In this document: in pieces, positions 20,539 to 32,507 of the stretch
Layout: the number at the start of each line of letters is the position of its first letter
Position numbering within the stretch: position 1 is the first letter of the stretch
Assembly: GCF_028502605.1 (NCBI RefSeq)
Contig: NC_079236.1
Span: forward strand, 1,674,001-1,738,000
Source: Trichoderma breve
Lineage: Eukaryota; Ascomycota; Sordariomycetes; Hypocreales; Hypocreaceae
Length of the DNA stretch: 64,000 nt
Direction: 5' to 3'
Translations under genes and position numbers: made by a program
Notes under the pieces: model-generated
Told to the model about the DNA's origin: nothing
Database searches by the model: none
Seen by the model: the letters and a program-made list of their open reading frames with translations, nothing else

Positions 20539-22996
20539 ACGCGTTGGGGCGACATTAAAGAAGGGCGACAGAGCGCCAGGTGGTTTGGTCCTATCGCGAT
20601 GAATAAAGCAGAAGAAAATGCGGATCCTAGAAAGTGAAGTTCATGGCAATGGCCGTTCACGTTCACGAGAAAAGAATTGCGCTATGGTTAGTTCCCAAGG
20701 GCGAGAATTTTAGTGGGGTGGGGCGTATGCTTTGCAAGGGCGGGCGAGCTTATCAAGAGCAACTGCGGAGATGGCAAAAATGACGTCGCAAAGGTATGTC
20801 AGTCATGTTGATGCTAAGCTTTAAAGCTCACGCGCTCCGAAGAAAATATATAGAAAGCAACTCAACTATGCGAACTAGGTGATGGACAGAGTGAGATTAT
20901 AGTCTAGTAAAGACACATGTAGCCAGATTGGCCCAGCTGAAATCCTCCATTGTGGCATCAGGCTGTGTCACCCAGCAGCCAGTAGCTGCGGCCCCCTCGC
21001 CCAACGCCGCTTTTGGCCCCATTCATTGGTCCGACATCCTAATTGGGAAATATAGGACTGAAGCCATCTCCAAGATCTCCAGGCACCGTAGGGCTGATCC
21101 ATCAATCATGACACTGCTGCATCGCCGCACCGCCGCGCATCAAGACCGAAGAGATTATGATTATACTATACCATTGAGCCATAAACTTGTACAAGAATTA
21201 ATTTTTGGGCCTTGGCCATTCTGAATGAAATGAATATCTGATCGAAAGCAACTTTACTTACAACCCCTCTTCATCGTCTTATAGCTTTCTATGGCTGTGT
21301 GAAATATGATGCGCACAGAATGCAACTTCAAGCTATACCGAACGTCATATTGTGTTCTGAGTTTATCCCATCATCTCAAGCATCTCATGTTAATTTTTGC
21401 CTACGTAGTGCACTTTACGCCAAGTCATTTGGACTGCCCTTGGGTAAGTTTGTCACTTCGTCTGAGTGAATTGCTACCCTAGGACCCATGCACTCGACCA
21501 CATGACAGCGCTGCTTTGAAAACATCCATATTTGCAGCAATCCACTTCAAAACATCGCCGTATTGTGCTTGATTCTTTATAGGCAGAATTGGTTTTTAGT
21601 GCCTGTGTTTCTAAGCTAAGCTGCCTTTTATATCACTCTGTTTGCCTCTTTACTCTGGAGAGTCTAATGCGTCATGAACATCCCTATATCTGTCGCTCCA
21701 GCATACTTTGTAATTCTCAAATGATTGAAATATGGCTACTCATGATACGAGCTTTTTCGTATATATCAAATTTGAGATCTCCTACTTTACAGAAAGGCAT
21801 ACGTCAGCCTGCAACATCTACGACGGGCCGCAACACTACACATCATATCGCTTTGTCAGTGCATTACATCATATAAGACGGTAAAGAAAACACATATATC
21901 CACGCGGAGAAAACTAATGTGCTAATGATTCTATAAATATTATAGAGATACAAATCTTTTCAGTGTAGATAGGTATTTTAGATATGTGTTGGCGGTGAGC
22001 TTCGGTCACAGCCGTTGGAGGTAATCTGACAGGAAGTACAGGAGGTGAAGACTTAATTACAGGAGCTTGTGCATTGCTATATCAACATGAGGGACAAAAG
22101 CCTGATGTTGGGATGCAAGGCTTTGATGTGAACTTTCGAGTCAAACACTTATGTCACCCAACGTAGCTGTTCTGGCGGACAGGCCGTTGTTATCCTCCTG
22201 TCTCGGACCATGACTCATTGATGGCAACATGACCAAATCGGCCGCACTGGGCGAATTAACCGCGAATATTTGAAATCCCGGTGGTTAGACCGTAAGCATA
22301 CTTTATGTAGTTGTGATTTGCTCGGCAATACGCAATCGGTTGTTATCGTAACCCCGATACTTGATTTGTCTTCCTCTTTTTTACTGGTAAAAGAATTAGG
22401 TAGCATTTTCAAAATCGACACCAGAGGAGCACGATTTCAGGCATCAAAATTTGTACATGCCGGAAATAAAGGGGCGTCAGGCAACAATGTAACGGATGGA
22501 ATATCCCACGTAACAACATCCCTCAGACGCTGAATTCTTTCCACCGTCATCGTAGACTAGTCAGGCATCTTTCAACTCCCCGAACTCCGTGTTTCTACTC
22601 GAGCGGCGAATTCAAAGTGTTGGTGACAGTGTAATCTCGCCCGACTGAGGGGGGCGTGATGCTTCTTCATCAAATATGATAGATTTCAAACGCCTCGTTT
22701 ACGCCTTCTGTCTAATGACAAAATCGACTGACCCCTATATTCTAATTCTAGGTAGTTTTGCACTCCTCCAAGTGCCTGCAGAGACCGAAAAGTACCTACC
22801 TTAGGTATGGTGTTTGAGTAATCTGACGTCGGCCAACGGATCGAGCAGTTTTACGAAGTAGTCTTGGCTGTACCCCACGCGTGATCTCCGAATCCTCGTA
22901 ATGAAAATAAAATCAAAAAAAAAAGGAAAAGAAAAGAAAAGAATGTGATTTACGATGTAAAAAATGTTTCAAATTATACGCTGAGGGAAAAAAGAA
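20539..22996. other. Gene-poor intergenic region
   Basis: This 2.46-kb stretch lies between the MIP1 start codon and the tRNA-Val 3' end. The right part (near 22912-22945) has an A-rich purine tract, and TACCTACCTTAGGTA occurs near 22793. Open frames here are short, use non-ATG starts or lack family signatures. Apart from the MIP1 promoter I see nothing recognisable. Confidence 0.45.
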
Positions 22997-23086
22997 TGAT
23001 CTCGCCCGGGCTCGAACCGGGGACCTTTTCGGTGGTGTCAACAGATGTTGTTAACGAAATGTCATGACCAACTAGACCACGAAACC
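22997..23086 (-). tRNA. tRNA-Val (anticodon AAC) with 16-nt intron
   Basis: Ninety nt, made of a 74-nt mature tRNA and a 16-nt intron after position 37. The acceptor stem GGTTTCG/CGAGATC pairs fully (two G-U), with discriminator A. The anticodon stem TTTCG/CGAAA closes a loop with anticodon AAC, which reads GTT valine codons; the T arm is CCCGG-TTCGAGC-CCGGG. The intron contains TGTTGA, which pairs with the anticodon-loop segment TTAACA, the usual pre-tRNA arrangement for tRNA splicing endonuclease. A T6 Pol III terminator lies 3 nt past the 3' end (minus strand, 22993-22988). Confidence 0.95.
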
Positions 23087-26000
23087 ATTGATTCCAATTT
23101 GGATGCCGATTACTGGTGTCTCGATCATTCTTGAAAGATTCGAACTACGACTGACGAACCGTCTCATCTTGAGATGGCTGCTGAAGCACACATTACCTTG
23201 ATGTGAATTTCGGGTAGGTGTTCCGGATGTCGGTAATGCTAAGAGCCCGGACGGGGCCGTAAACGGGACGACCGTGGCCAATCAGTACATACCTTGGTAC
23301 AGAGAGCAAGAAGCGTATTCGGTCGTATTCACCCTGAGCTAGCGGCGAGGTTGGGACATCGGGTTTTATTACATGAGCCATCTTCTAAATCATGAGTTGA
23401 TGCCTATTCTGCGTTCTACTCATCCAGCACAAGATGTCCGTCTGAATATGTAAATAAACTCAAGAGGGAATACGTAACGGACGAATAAAAGAGAAGCCCA
23501 TTTTGGGGGATTACCTTTACAGCTATGTTGAGTCATTCTGAGGAGAAGGATGACGAGCTATTGCCACTTACGAATTACGAAGTACGATATGCTGCCGTTA
23601 CACCAATCCGCGCGACAGCCGGACTGTACAAGCACCCCGACCGAAGGATTGATCCACGCTGATGATACAGCAGTTTAAACATAATTTTCACACCATCCTT
23701 GCAGCGCGCATGGCTATCGCTAGATTGGCTTTCTGCTGCTACTAGCTGTTTGGTAATGTCGGGATTCAGCAGTTTAGATGAGTAACGGGGTTATGCCGTC
23801 GGGATTCGGGTTCGCATGGCAGGGGCCATGGGACTAAGCTATTTGCTGGAAACGAAAAGCAAACGAAGCTGAAGGTAGGTATTATTAGCACCTGCAAAGC
23901 AATGATTGATTATATCTCGGGAGAAATTAAACTTAGTTGATCAAAGCGAAGCAAATGAAGCACGAAGTAAACGGTAGTTCTTCTTTAATGATTAGTGTTA
24001 TTTAATTTGTTCACAGGAATTGTTCATCTATACATTGTATCAAATATTGTGCTCTACTCCATAGAAGTCAATACTTCCTTGCAACGGGAAATAAATGCGA
24101 GACCAAAGTAAATCATAGGCCTACTCGGTGGTCGGAGAATATATATCATATTTCGCTCCCCGGGCGCCGCACATAAACAAGCTTTTTGCCAGTTTGACTC
24201 CCCTATCATCCACCGCATAGTAACCTTGAAGTAAGGGATGGCGCCCCTCCTATTCGTGCTGGCGGTCTGGATTTCGGCCATGTTCTGGAGTGCGAGAAGT
24301 CGCAAATCTACCTTTGAGTACTGACGTCAGCTGACAATTCCTCATAAAGTGCAGATGCAGCGGATAAACGTATCTTTTTCGCTTTCTGAGGTGCAGATAA
24401 TAGAAAAAGCCATATCATGCATCTCCTCTTGACTACATCTAGATGGAACGTCAAAAACGTGTTTTGCAGCGTCTAAAAAGCACATGGCATCAGTAAGCAT
24501 GTGTACCAGCCCGCCGTCGGGTCGGGTTTCAAAGCTTACGCCTTACCGCAAAGTAGGGGCTCTGCTAGTTAAAGTGGCGGCACGGGGATACCAATGGATA
24601 TGTTTTCAATGTTGGCAAGGGCCCCTGCCTCAGCTACGGAGAAAAGCCCTTCGAGAAGCGCCACCACGTTTAATCGTGGCGTCTACGGGATTCGGAGTCG
24701 GGTAGCGCCCCGGTGAGGCTCGAAGGATGCGCAAAACAAAACGAGGAGTCATTGCCGCAAGCATTACTCCATAGTTGGTAGCGGGAGTAAAACGTTGGTG
24801 GCACTAGAGTGATGAGTCAACTAATAAGGGGGACAGAATTCAAGGAAAATTGATAATGAGAAAATAATGGTATTCTATTATTATTTTTGTTGATTTTCTG
24901 TACATCTAGAAGAAATGGGTTGACGTGAGATTGAATTGATCGTCGCCAGGGGGATGACGTCCTCGCGGTTGGTGCTTTGTTTTGTCTTCAAGGTACCTAG
25001 GTACCAGTACCTTCTTTGCGCACAACTGTAGGGACGGATGCGGGCGGTGCCGGGGCCATTTGTGCAAGCAGCATGAGATGCGTAATATTACTGCATAAAA
25101 GTAGACTTGCCGACTCCGGCGGAGATAAGGTACGAGTATCTACCAGGTTTTCAAGAAGATAGGTGGTGATTAGAGGATAGGTGAAGAGGTGAGGCGTGAA
25201 TGTAGGGACTTAGCAGGCAAGAAACATGCAGCGACCTGTTGTACTTCGCAAAATCTAATCAATCATGGCAAGACACTGGTTTCACGGGTGCTACCTTTTG
25301 TTCTAAGCACAGTATCAACGTTGCTGTACTTGTGTCGGCAAGGTGCCTCGAATCTCGCAAGTGGTGAGCGAGATACGCGTACTCGCACTCGCGCCGCGAG
25401 AACTGGAGACTGGATACGGGCCACAGCAGGCGCCGTCGCTACGAATACAAGTAATGTACGGTGTCTTACTTGCATTTGCAGTCGATTGCCATTGAGAGTG
25501 AGTAGGAATCTCAAACATGGCCCGGCAGCATGAGACATGGCGTGGCCGAAGAGCCGCCTACACATGATGTATGTATTCACTCGACAACATTAATCTCTTT
25601 CACCGGGTTTCGTCTCATCTTCATCTGAAGCTGTACAAGGTCTCTCCAGTCCTCATGGCGCCTCTCCCCCACTGTCGCCCGCAACAACTAGCCGGGTTGC
25701 GTTGGTGGGCTCGGCCTAGTCGTCCAATTAATTGGCCGGGGAGACAACGGCTGATTTTAATGAAGCTGCCCGGGCAAATGAATTACACGTATTACCAGAA
25801 GTGCTCGTACTTTTGTTTGGTACTGGTACATATGCACTTCGTACTTCGTACACGCAAGGGCATTCAAACAACTCCGAATCCCTCGTCCAGCCCTGGCAAC
25901 GAGGCCCTGCAGATAGGCAAAAGGCGGATAGAGAAGAGAGACTGTTGCGCAAAGGAGAAACAGGTTGAACGACTCTCCCCCGTGATGCGGCGCCTACAAT

Positions 26001-26904
26001 ACAGTGGAATGCCTGGTGCTGTTCCCCTCAATAAGCGAGAAACATCCATACCTGCAATGGATCGTATCGTATCGTACCAGCGCGGTGGAGTTGCATGTTT
26101 CCCTCCTATTTCCAGCCTCTAGTGCGAAATAGCGGCCTTCAATCTCGCCAGCGCTAGGTTCGTCGGGTCCAGCCCAATCCCGTATCCCAGCTCGGAGTAG
26201 CCTAAGGACTTTTTTCTTCTCATCCCCGAGCGCATGCATCCTGGAATGCGTGGCATTCTCTCCCAGTTACGGGGGTTGTACGTGTACCTACCTTATCTGT
26301 ACGAGCATCGATGCACGTACCAGGGAAAACGGACCAGGAATTTCGTACTCTGTGCGAAGGCGCTAAGGCTGTTTGGGCAGTAAACGCAACTGCAAGTCGC
26401 GGCCAGGAAACGTGCATGTCGTTGTAGTGCAGCAGGCACCGGCTTTGGCTCTTTCCGGCTCTGCTTCATTATTCACTTGCTGGGTGGGGCCGTGCCGAAT
26501 CGATGCCTTCTTATATTCTAGGTCGTTGCTGCCTCCGTACTTTCTGGATCCGAGCCTCGCTATATCTTTAGGCGCCTCGCCACGTTGGCCTTTGCTTTCA
26601 TCTTTTCTGTTCCAGAGGCCATCGTCTATAATTCAAGGCATCACCCTTGCAGTAACCGCAGGGGCGCAGCTGTTTTGTCTTGTTTCTTTTTTTCGCATCT
26701 CGTTTGATCTTGTAGCGCAACATCAACTCACTCTCGTTTGCTGGAGTGACGCGCTGCTCATCTCGTTCCCCCCGGTCGGTAGAGCGAGGTCCCGATCCTT
26801 GACTGCATCGAACTGCATATCTCGAACTGGCATAATTGGCCTCTCCTTCGAATAGCCGCCATTTCTCCGTCTACCCGCCTGTGGCAGGCGCGGCAATTGA
26901 GACG
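23087..26904. other. Long gene-free region upstream of the ABC transporter
   Basis: In these 3.8 kb I find no convincing protein gene. It includes a perfect 14-bp palindrome GGTACCTAGGTACC (24992-25005), short GTACTTCGTAC-type motifs near 25840, and an ATCGTATCGTATCGTACC run near 26064-26080. A pyrimidine-rich segment precedes the ABC transporter start. ORFs such as those near 25571-26122 lack codon structure. The right part should be promoter and 5' UTR of the transporter. Confidence 0.45.
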
Positions 26905-29900
26905 ATGACCGCCGACATATCGGAAAAGTCGCCCATGGGCGCGCAATCAGTCCCGACCTCTAGTCACAGCGCTTCTTCAGATGTCGATGCCACGCTTTCA
27001 TCGAGACATGGCAAGGAGGCGGAAATCGACCTGACAAAGGTCGACTCCAAGCCACCTGCTCCTCCCCCTCCCAAGTCGGACGACATCGATGAGCTTTACG
27101 CTCATCTACCCGCCAACCAGGCTGAGATCCTGAAGCGTCAGGTCTATACCCCGGAGATCAAGGCCGGAATCAAGGCCGTCTATCGATATGCCTCCCGCAC
27201 TGATCTGGCCATCATTTTCGTCTCGTCCTTCTGTGCCATTGCTTCTGGTGCTGCCATTCCCATGATGACCATCATCTTCGGTAGACTCCAAAATACCTTC
27301 CAGTCATACTTTTATAGCGGCGGTAACATGACCTACGATCAGTTTGTCAATGAAATGAGCCACTTCGTCCTCTACTTCGTCTATCTGGCCATTGGAGACT
27401 TCGTTGTCACCTACATCTGCACCGTTGGTTTCATTTACACTGGTGAGCATATCGCTGCGAAGATCCGCGAACACTACCTACAGAGCTGCATGCGCCAAAA
27501 CATTGGCTATTTCGATAAGATTGGTGCCGGTGAAGTCACCACGCGCATTACGGCTGATACCAACCTCATCCAGGATGGTATTTCGGAAAAGGTTTCCCTT
27601 ACCCTCGCAGCTCTGGCGACTTTCTTCACTGCATTCATCATCGGCTTTGTCAATTACTGGAAGTTGACTCTTATCCTTTCATCTACTGTGTTTGCATTGC
27701 TTCTTAATGTTGGCACTGGTGGCCGTCTTATGCTCAAGAACAACAAAGCTTCTCTCGAAGCGTTTGCTCTAGGCGGTAGCTTGGCTGATGAAGTTCTCAG
27801 CTCAGTTCGGAATGCTATTGCCTTTGGAACCCAAGATCGCCTTGCCAAGCAGTATGATAAGCACCTTGGGAAGGCTCAGTACTATGGAGTTCGGGTCAAG
27901 TCTGCTATGGGCGTCATGATCGCCGGCATGATGCTCATTCTGTTTCTGAATTACGGTCTGGCTTTCTGGCAGGGCAGCAAATTCATCATTGAAGGAATTG
28001 TCCCATTGTCCAAAATCCTGACCATTATGATGTCCGTCATGATTGGTGCCTTCCAGCTCGGCAACGTCACCCCCAACATCCAGGCTTTCACCACTGCTCT
28101 TGCAGCAGCTGCCAAGATCTTCAACACCATCGATCGAATCTCTCCGCTCGACCCTTCAGACGACAAGGGTGAGAAACTTGCTGACTTCAAGGGCAACATT
28201 CGCTTGGAAAACGTCGAGCATATTTATCCCTCTCGACCCGAAGTCAAGGTCATGAATGGCGTGTCGCTTGAGATCCCTGCTGGCAAAACTACTGCTTTGG
28301 TTGGTGCTTCAGGATCTGGTAAGAGTACTATTGTTGGTCTCGTTGAACGATTTTACGATCCTGTCGGAGGAACCGTTTACTTGGACGGCCATGATATTAG
28401 CACTCTTAACCTGAAATGGCTGCGCCAGCAAATGGCCCTTGTTAGCCAGGAACCTACTCTCTTCGGAACGACCATCTATCACAATATTCGCCATGGCTTG
28501 ATCGGAACGGAGCACGAACATGCGACTGAGGAGAAGCAGCGCGAGCTTGTCATGGCCGCGGCTGCCAAGGCCAACGCTCACGACTTCATTTCTGCCCTCC
28601 CTGAAGGTTACGAGACCAACGTTGGTGAACGCGGCTTCCTTTTGTCTGGTGGCCAGAAACAACGTATCGCAATTGCTCGTGCCGTCGTGTCAAACCCAAA
28701 GATTCTACTGCTGGACGAAGCTACATCTGCCCTCGACACCAAGTCTGAAGGTGTTGTCCAAGCTGCCTTGGAAGCTGCCTCTCAGGGCCGAACCACAATT
28801 ACCATTGCCCACAGGTTGTCCACCATCAAGGATGCCCACAACATCGTCGTCATGTCCCAAGGTAGCATTGTTGAGCAAGGTACCCACGATGAGCTGCTTG
28901 AGAAGCAAGGTGCCTACTACAACCTTGTTTCGGCCCAGAAGATTGCTGTCACTCAAGAGAACGCCGAAGAGGAAGAGGAGATTTCTGAGAAGGAGGAGAT
29001 GCTTATCCGCAAGATGACCACCAACAAGGAGGAGTACACAGCTGACCCTGATGATGACATCGCCGCTAAACTGGATCGATCTGCTACACAAAAGTCGGCC
29101 TCGAGCATTGCCCTTCAGAAGCGCAAGCAAGAGGAGGAACAGAAGTACAGCCTGTGGACTCTTATCAAGGTCATCGCTGCTTTCAACGCCCCCGAGTGGA
29201 AGCTGATGCTGGTCGGCCTCTTCTTCTCTACCATTTGTGGTGGCGGTAACCCGACCTCTGCAGTCTTCTTCGCCAAGCAAATCGTCACTCTCTCGCAGCC
29301 CGTCACCCCAGCGAACGCACACCGCATCAAGAAAGACTCCGACTTTTGGAGTGCCATGTACTTGATGCTCGCCTTTGTTCAATTCTTCGCCTTTGCAACC
29401 CAGGGTGTCTTGTTTGCCATCTGCTCCGAACGCCTTGTCCATCGCGTCCGAGACCGTGCTTTCCGCGCCATGTTGCGCCAGGATGTTGCTTTCTTTGACA
29501 GGGATGAGAATACCGCTGGTGCTTTGACGTCGTTCCTCTCCACCGAGACAACCCATGTTGCTGGCCTTAGCGGTGCCACTCTCGGTACGTTGCTCATGAT
29601 GTCTACAACTCTCATCGTTGCTATCGTCCTGTCGCTTTCGATCGGATGGAAGCTCTCGCTCGTTTGCACTGCCTGTATTCCCATCTTGCTGGGATGCGGT
29701 TTCTTCCGTTTCTGGCTGCTTGCTCACTTCCAGCGTCGCTCCAAGGCCGCTTATGCTGCCTCGGCCACTTTTGCTTCTGAGGCTATCTCTGCTATTCGGA
29801 CTGTTGCTGCCCTTACTCGTGAAGAAGACGTCTTGAAGCTGTACCACGATTCACTCGTTGAGCAGCAACGACGCAGTCTTAGGTCAGTGCTGAAATCCAG

Positions 29901-30927
29901 TTTGTTGTACGCTGCCTCGCAATCGTTAAACTTTTTGGTCTTTGCGTTGGGCTTCTGGTACGGTGGTACCCTGATTGGAAAGGGCGAATACAACCTTTTC
30001 CAGTTCTTCCTCTGCTTCATGGCTGTCGTTTTCGGTGCCCAGTCGGCTGGTTCCATTTTCTCCTTCGCCCCCGACATGGGCAAGGCTCATCACGCCGCTA
30101 GGGAGCTGAAGGTCTTATTCGATCGACAGCCCACTATTGACACCTGGTCAGAGCAAGGCCAGCCGTTGCCCGAGGTCGAGGGAAGCCTTGAATTCCGCGA
30201 TGTTCACTTCCGTTACCCAACTCGCCCGGAGCAGCCAGTTCTGCGAGGATTGAACTTGACCGTCCAGCCTGGACAGTATGTTGCCCTGGTTGGTGCCTCT
30301 GGCTGCGGCAAGAGTACTACAATTGCCCTTTTGGAACGATTCTACGACCCATTGACTGGTGGTGTATACATTGATGGCAAAGAAATCAGCACGCTCAACC
30401 TAAACGAATACCGGTCCCACATTGCTCTGGTTAGCCAAGAGCCGACGTTATATCAGGGAACTATCAAAGAGAACATCCTGCTTGGAACTGCGGACCCAGA
30501 TGTCACAGACGAAGCCGTGGAATTAGCTTGTCGCGAGGCTAACATCTACGAATTCATCATGTCCTTGCCTGAAGGATTTAACACTATTGTCGGTAGCAAG
30601 GGAGCTCTGTTGTCTGGTGGTCAGAAACAACGTATTGCCATTGCCCGAGCTCTTATTCGTCACCCCAAGATCCTTCTTCTTGATGAAGCGACCTCTGCTT
30701 TGGATTCTGAATCTGAGCACGTTGTGCAGGCCGCCTTGGACAAGGCCGCCAAGGGCCGTACCACCATTGCTGTGGCTCACCGTCTCAGCACGATCCAAAA
30801 GGCAGATGTCATCTACGTCTTCAACCAGGGCCGCATAGTCGAAGCTGGTACTCATGCCGAGTTGATGAAGAAGGACGGCCACTATGCGGAGCTTGTCAAG
30901 CTTCAGAGTCTGGCCAAGAACAACTAA
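26905..30927 (+). CDS. ABC multidrug transporter, full-length ABCB/MDR type
   Basis: Plasma-membrane exporter of the P-glycoprotein family, 1340 aa, intronless, with the layout TMD1-NBD1-TMD2-NBD2. NBD1 has Walker A GASGSGKST (~465), signature LSGGQKQRIAIARA and Walker B ILLLDEATSALD. NBD2 has Walker A GASGCGKST (~1129), signature LSGGQKQRIAIARA and ILLLDEATSALDSESEH. All catalytic motifs in both halves look intact. The linker between halves is highly charged (EEEEEISEKEEM). The N-terminus carries a cytosolic Ser/Pro-rich tail. The start is the ATG at 26905; 23 upstream codons are open but begin with TTG. Codon use is C-ending and regular, as in well-expressed fungal genes. Substrates are unknown; family members export azoles and other hydrophobic compounds. 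Confidence 0.96.
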   Translation: MTADISEKSPMGAQSVPTSSHSASSDVDATLSSRHGKEAEIDLTKVDSKPPAPPPPKSDDIDELYAHLPANQAEILKRQVYTPEIKAGIKAVYRYASRTDLAIIFVSSFCAIASGAAIPMMTIIFGRLQNTFQSYFYSGGNMTYDQFVNEMSHFVLYFVYLAIGDFVVTYICTVGFIYTGEHIAAKIREHYLQSCMRQNIGYFDKIGAGEVTTRITADTNLIQDGISEKVSLTLAALATFFTAFIIGFVNYWKLTLILSSTVFALLLNVGTGGRLMLKNNKASLEAFALGGSLADEVLSSVRNAIAFGTQDRLAKQYDKHLGKAQYYGVRVKSAMGVMIAGMMLILFLNYGLAFWQGSKFIIEGIVPLSKILTIMMSVMIGAFQLGNVTPNIQAFTTALAAAAKIFNTIDRISPLDPSDDKGEKLADFKGNIRLENVEHIYPSRPEVKVMNGVSLEIPAGKTTALVGASGSGKSTIVGLVERFYDPVGGTVYLDGHDISTLNLKWLRQQMALVSQEPTLFGTTIYHNIRHGLIGTEHEHATEEKQRELVMAAAAKANAHDFISALPEGYETNVGERGFLLSGGQKQRIAIARAVVSNPKILLLDEATSALDTKSEGVVQAALEAASQGRTTITIAHRLSTIKDAHNIVVMSQGSIVEQGTHDELLEKQGAYYNLVSAQKIAVTQENAEEEEEISEKEEMLIRKMTTNKEEYTADPDDDIAAKLDRSATQKSASSIALQKRKQEEEQKYSLWTLIKVIAAFNAPEWKLMLVGLFFSTICGGGNPTSAVFFAKQIVTLSQPVTPANAHRIKKDSDFWSAMYLMLAFVQFFAFATQGVLFAICSERLVHRVRDRAFRAMLRQDVAFFDRDENTAGALTSFLSTETTHVAGLSGATLGTLLMMSTTLIVAIVLSLSIGWKLSLVCTACIPILLGCGFFRFWLLAHFQRRSKAAYAASATFASEAISAIRTVAALTREEDVLKLYHDSLVEQQRRSLRSVLKSSLLYAASQSLNFLVFALGFWYGGTLIGKGEYNLFQFFLCFMAVVFGAQSAGSIFSFAPDMGKAHHAARELKVLFDRQPTIDTWSEQGQPLPEVEGSLEFRDVHFRYPTRPEQPVLRGLNLTVQPGQYVALVGASGCGKSTTIALLERFYDPLTGGVYIDGKEISTLNLNEYRSHIALVSQEPTLYQGTIKENILLGTADPDVTDEAVELACREANIYEFIMSLPEGFNTIVGSKGALLSGGQKQRIAIARALIRHPKILLLDEATSALDSESEHVVQAALDKAAKGRTTIAVAHRLSTIQKADVIYVFNQGRIVEAGTHAELMKKDGHYAELVKLQSLAKNN

Positions 30928-32507
30928 AATCTTTCTCCTCCCTTTTTTGCTTTTTAATTTTTTTTTGCGCATGAGATATCCGGACAGCAAAAAGCTGCCC
31001 TATCCATCTATTGGCGTTGATTGGTGACATAGACCGAAGAAAGTGCATGCATTACACAGCCTTTCATCTAGGGAGAGGACAAATCCATATTTTGTTTTAT
31101 AAAAGTTGTATCTAATTGCGGTTACTCATGGTGTATTACCTAGGACCACACTCTTCTCTTCCATGTTACTCTTGTCTTATATTTTTGTTTTAGTGATGGG
31201 GCTCTAGAGGGTTGTTTGTTTTCATTTGCAGTGTCACAGGGGAAATGCAGGGGATGAGATACGGAGACCCAAGGTCAGACACGCAGATATGTACGACATG
31301 ATCAGTGCTCAGCGCTGAAGATGGATGAATATAAAGACAATTTAAGACTTGAAAATGAACATTATTTTTTGTAGTGATTGTATTTTGAATCTCGTAGTGT
31401 GGCTTGATCCGTTTTAGGTGCTTTGATATTATATGTGGCGAGACACGGCTGTTGTTAATGCGGCGTTATGTTTTGGTCATCACGCTTCTCCTACTCTTGA
31501 TCACTAGACCTTGGTGCTACCAACGTTAGTAGGAGGAGAATCGGTTACAAGAGATGGCGAGACCTGGCGATTTGATGATTGGACTAACTGCGAAATGTCT
31601 TGGTGATGATGTTTCCCCTGAGATGGCATCATTGAGTGGTGTCCTTTCTATAAGGTGCCTTCTCATATCTTATGATACATATCTGGGATATGGATGAGCA
31701 TGTGGTCTGGGGAGGAGGCTACTTGTAGAGTTGGTTGCATTGATAAAAGCATTGTGTTTTATGCGCTGTCTTGTAATGCATCGGCCGGACAGGTACTGAT
31801 CTTGGAAGAAGCTGGGAGAATCTTATGACGAGAACTTAGTTAAGTGCACATGAAAAAAAGTGAAAAAGGATATATAGCGCAATCAAAACTTGATCCGGCT
31901 TCTGTTGGAAAAAAAGCAAAACTAGAATGGATGCATTTTGCATGTCGAGCGTTGGAACTGTAATGTGAGGTGGGCCAAAAGTGAGGCACTCTAGGTCATG
32001 AAGACCAATCTCCTCCTCTTTTTGGCCGACCGGCTGCTAGCAGAGCCTAATGATACTTAATTGATATATATATATGTACGAAATATGGGAAAAGAGCTTT
32101 GCAGCGGTCCGCCGAGGATATATGGTGAGGAAGCAAGTCACATAATGCCCACGGACCTAAATGAAAGGTTAGGCAATTACCGAGTACTTGGTGATTCAAG
32201 ATAATGCATCGTCGCGCTCACTTAGCCCATTGTAATGCCAAAAAAATGCAATTGAGCCTTTAGACAATAGAATGTAATTATTGCTTATTGAATTGTCTAT
32301 GGGAATGTTATTTCATTTTCTTTTCTTGGGCGGGTCAATGCATATAGCACCCTTGAGTGATTGAAAAGTGAGGAGCATGTCAAAAGCGCTGAAAGCAGCA
32401 GCGCGCACTCGAGTAAATTATTCCAACCGACTGTTGAGAAAGATGCCTTCAACTCTCTTCAATCATTTATTTCACACGTATAGCAAGCATCGACCAAAGA
32501 AGCCAAT
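30928..32507. other. Intergenic, ABC transporter 3' region
   Basis: This 1.58-kb stretch starts with T-rich sequence after the stop codon (CTTTTTAATTTTTTTTTGCG near 30948-30968), suiting a 3' UTR. No open frame of interest or RNA gene is recognised. The right end should hold the promoter of the repeat protein. Confidence 0.5.

Noticed and set aside
20928..21224. 98-codon frame upstream of MIP1
   Set aside because: No family similarity or supporting splice sites, and it lies in a region with similar-sized frames on both strands.
25571..26122. 183-codon plus-strand frame upstream of the ABC transporter
   Set aside because: No recognisable domain, biased composition, overlapping alternative frames on both strands and no splice context. 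More likely chance.
23087..26904. Transposon relic or RIP-mutated element in the gene-poor region
   Set aside because: I saw no terminal repeats, transposase or reverse-transcriptase motifs, and no consistently extreme AT content, so there is not enough to call one.
28705..29847. 380-codon open frame on the minus strand inside the ABC transporter
   Set aside because: It is antisense to a well-supported coding region whose codon use (C in third positions) leaves few stops on the other strand. It has no family signature.
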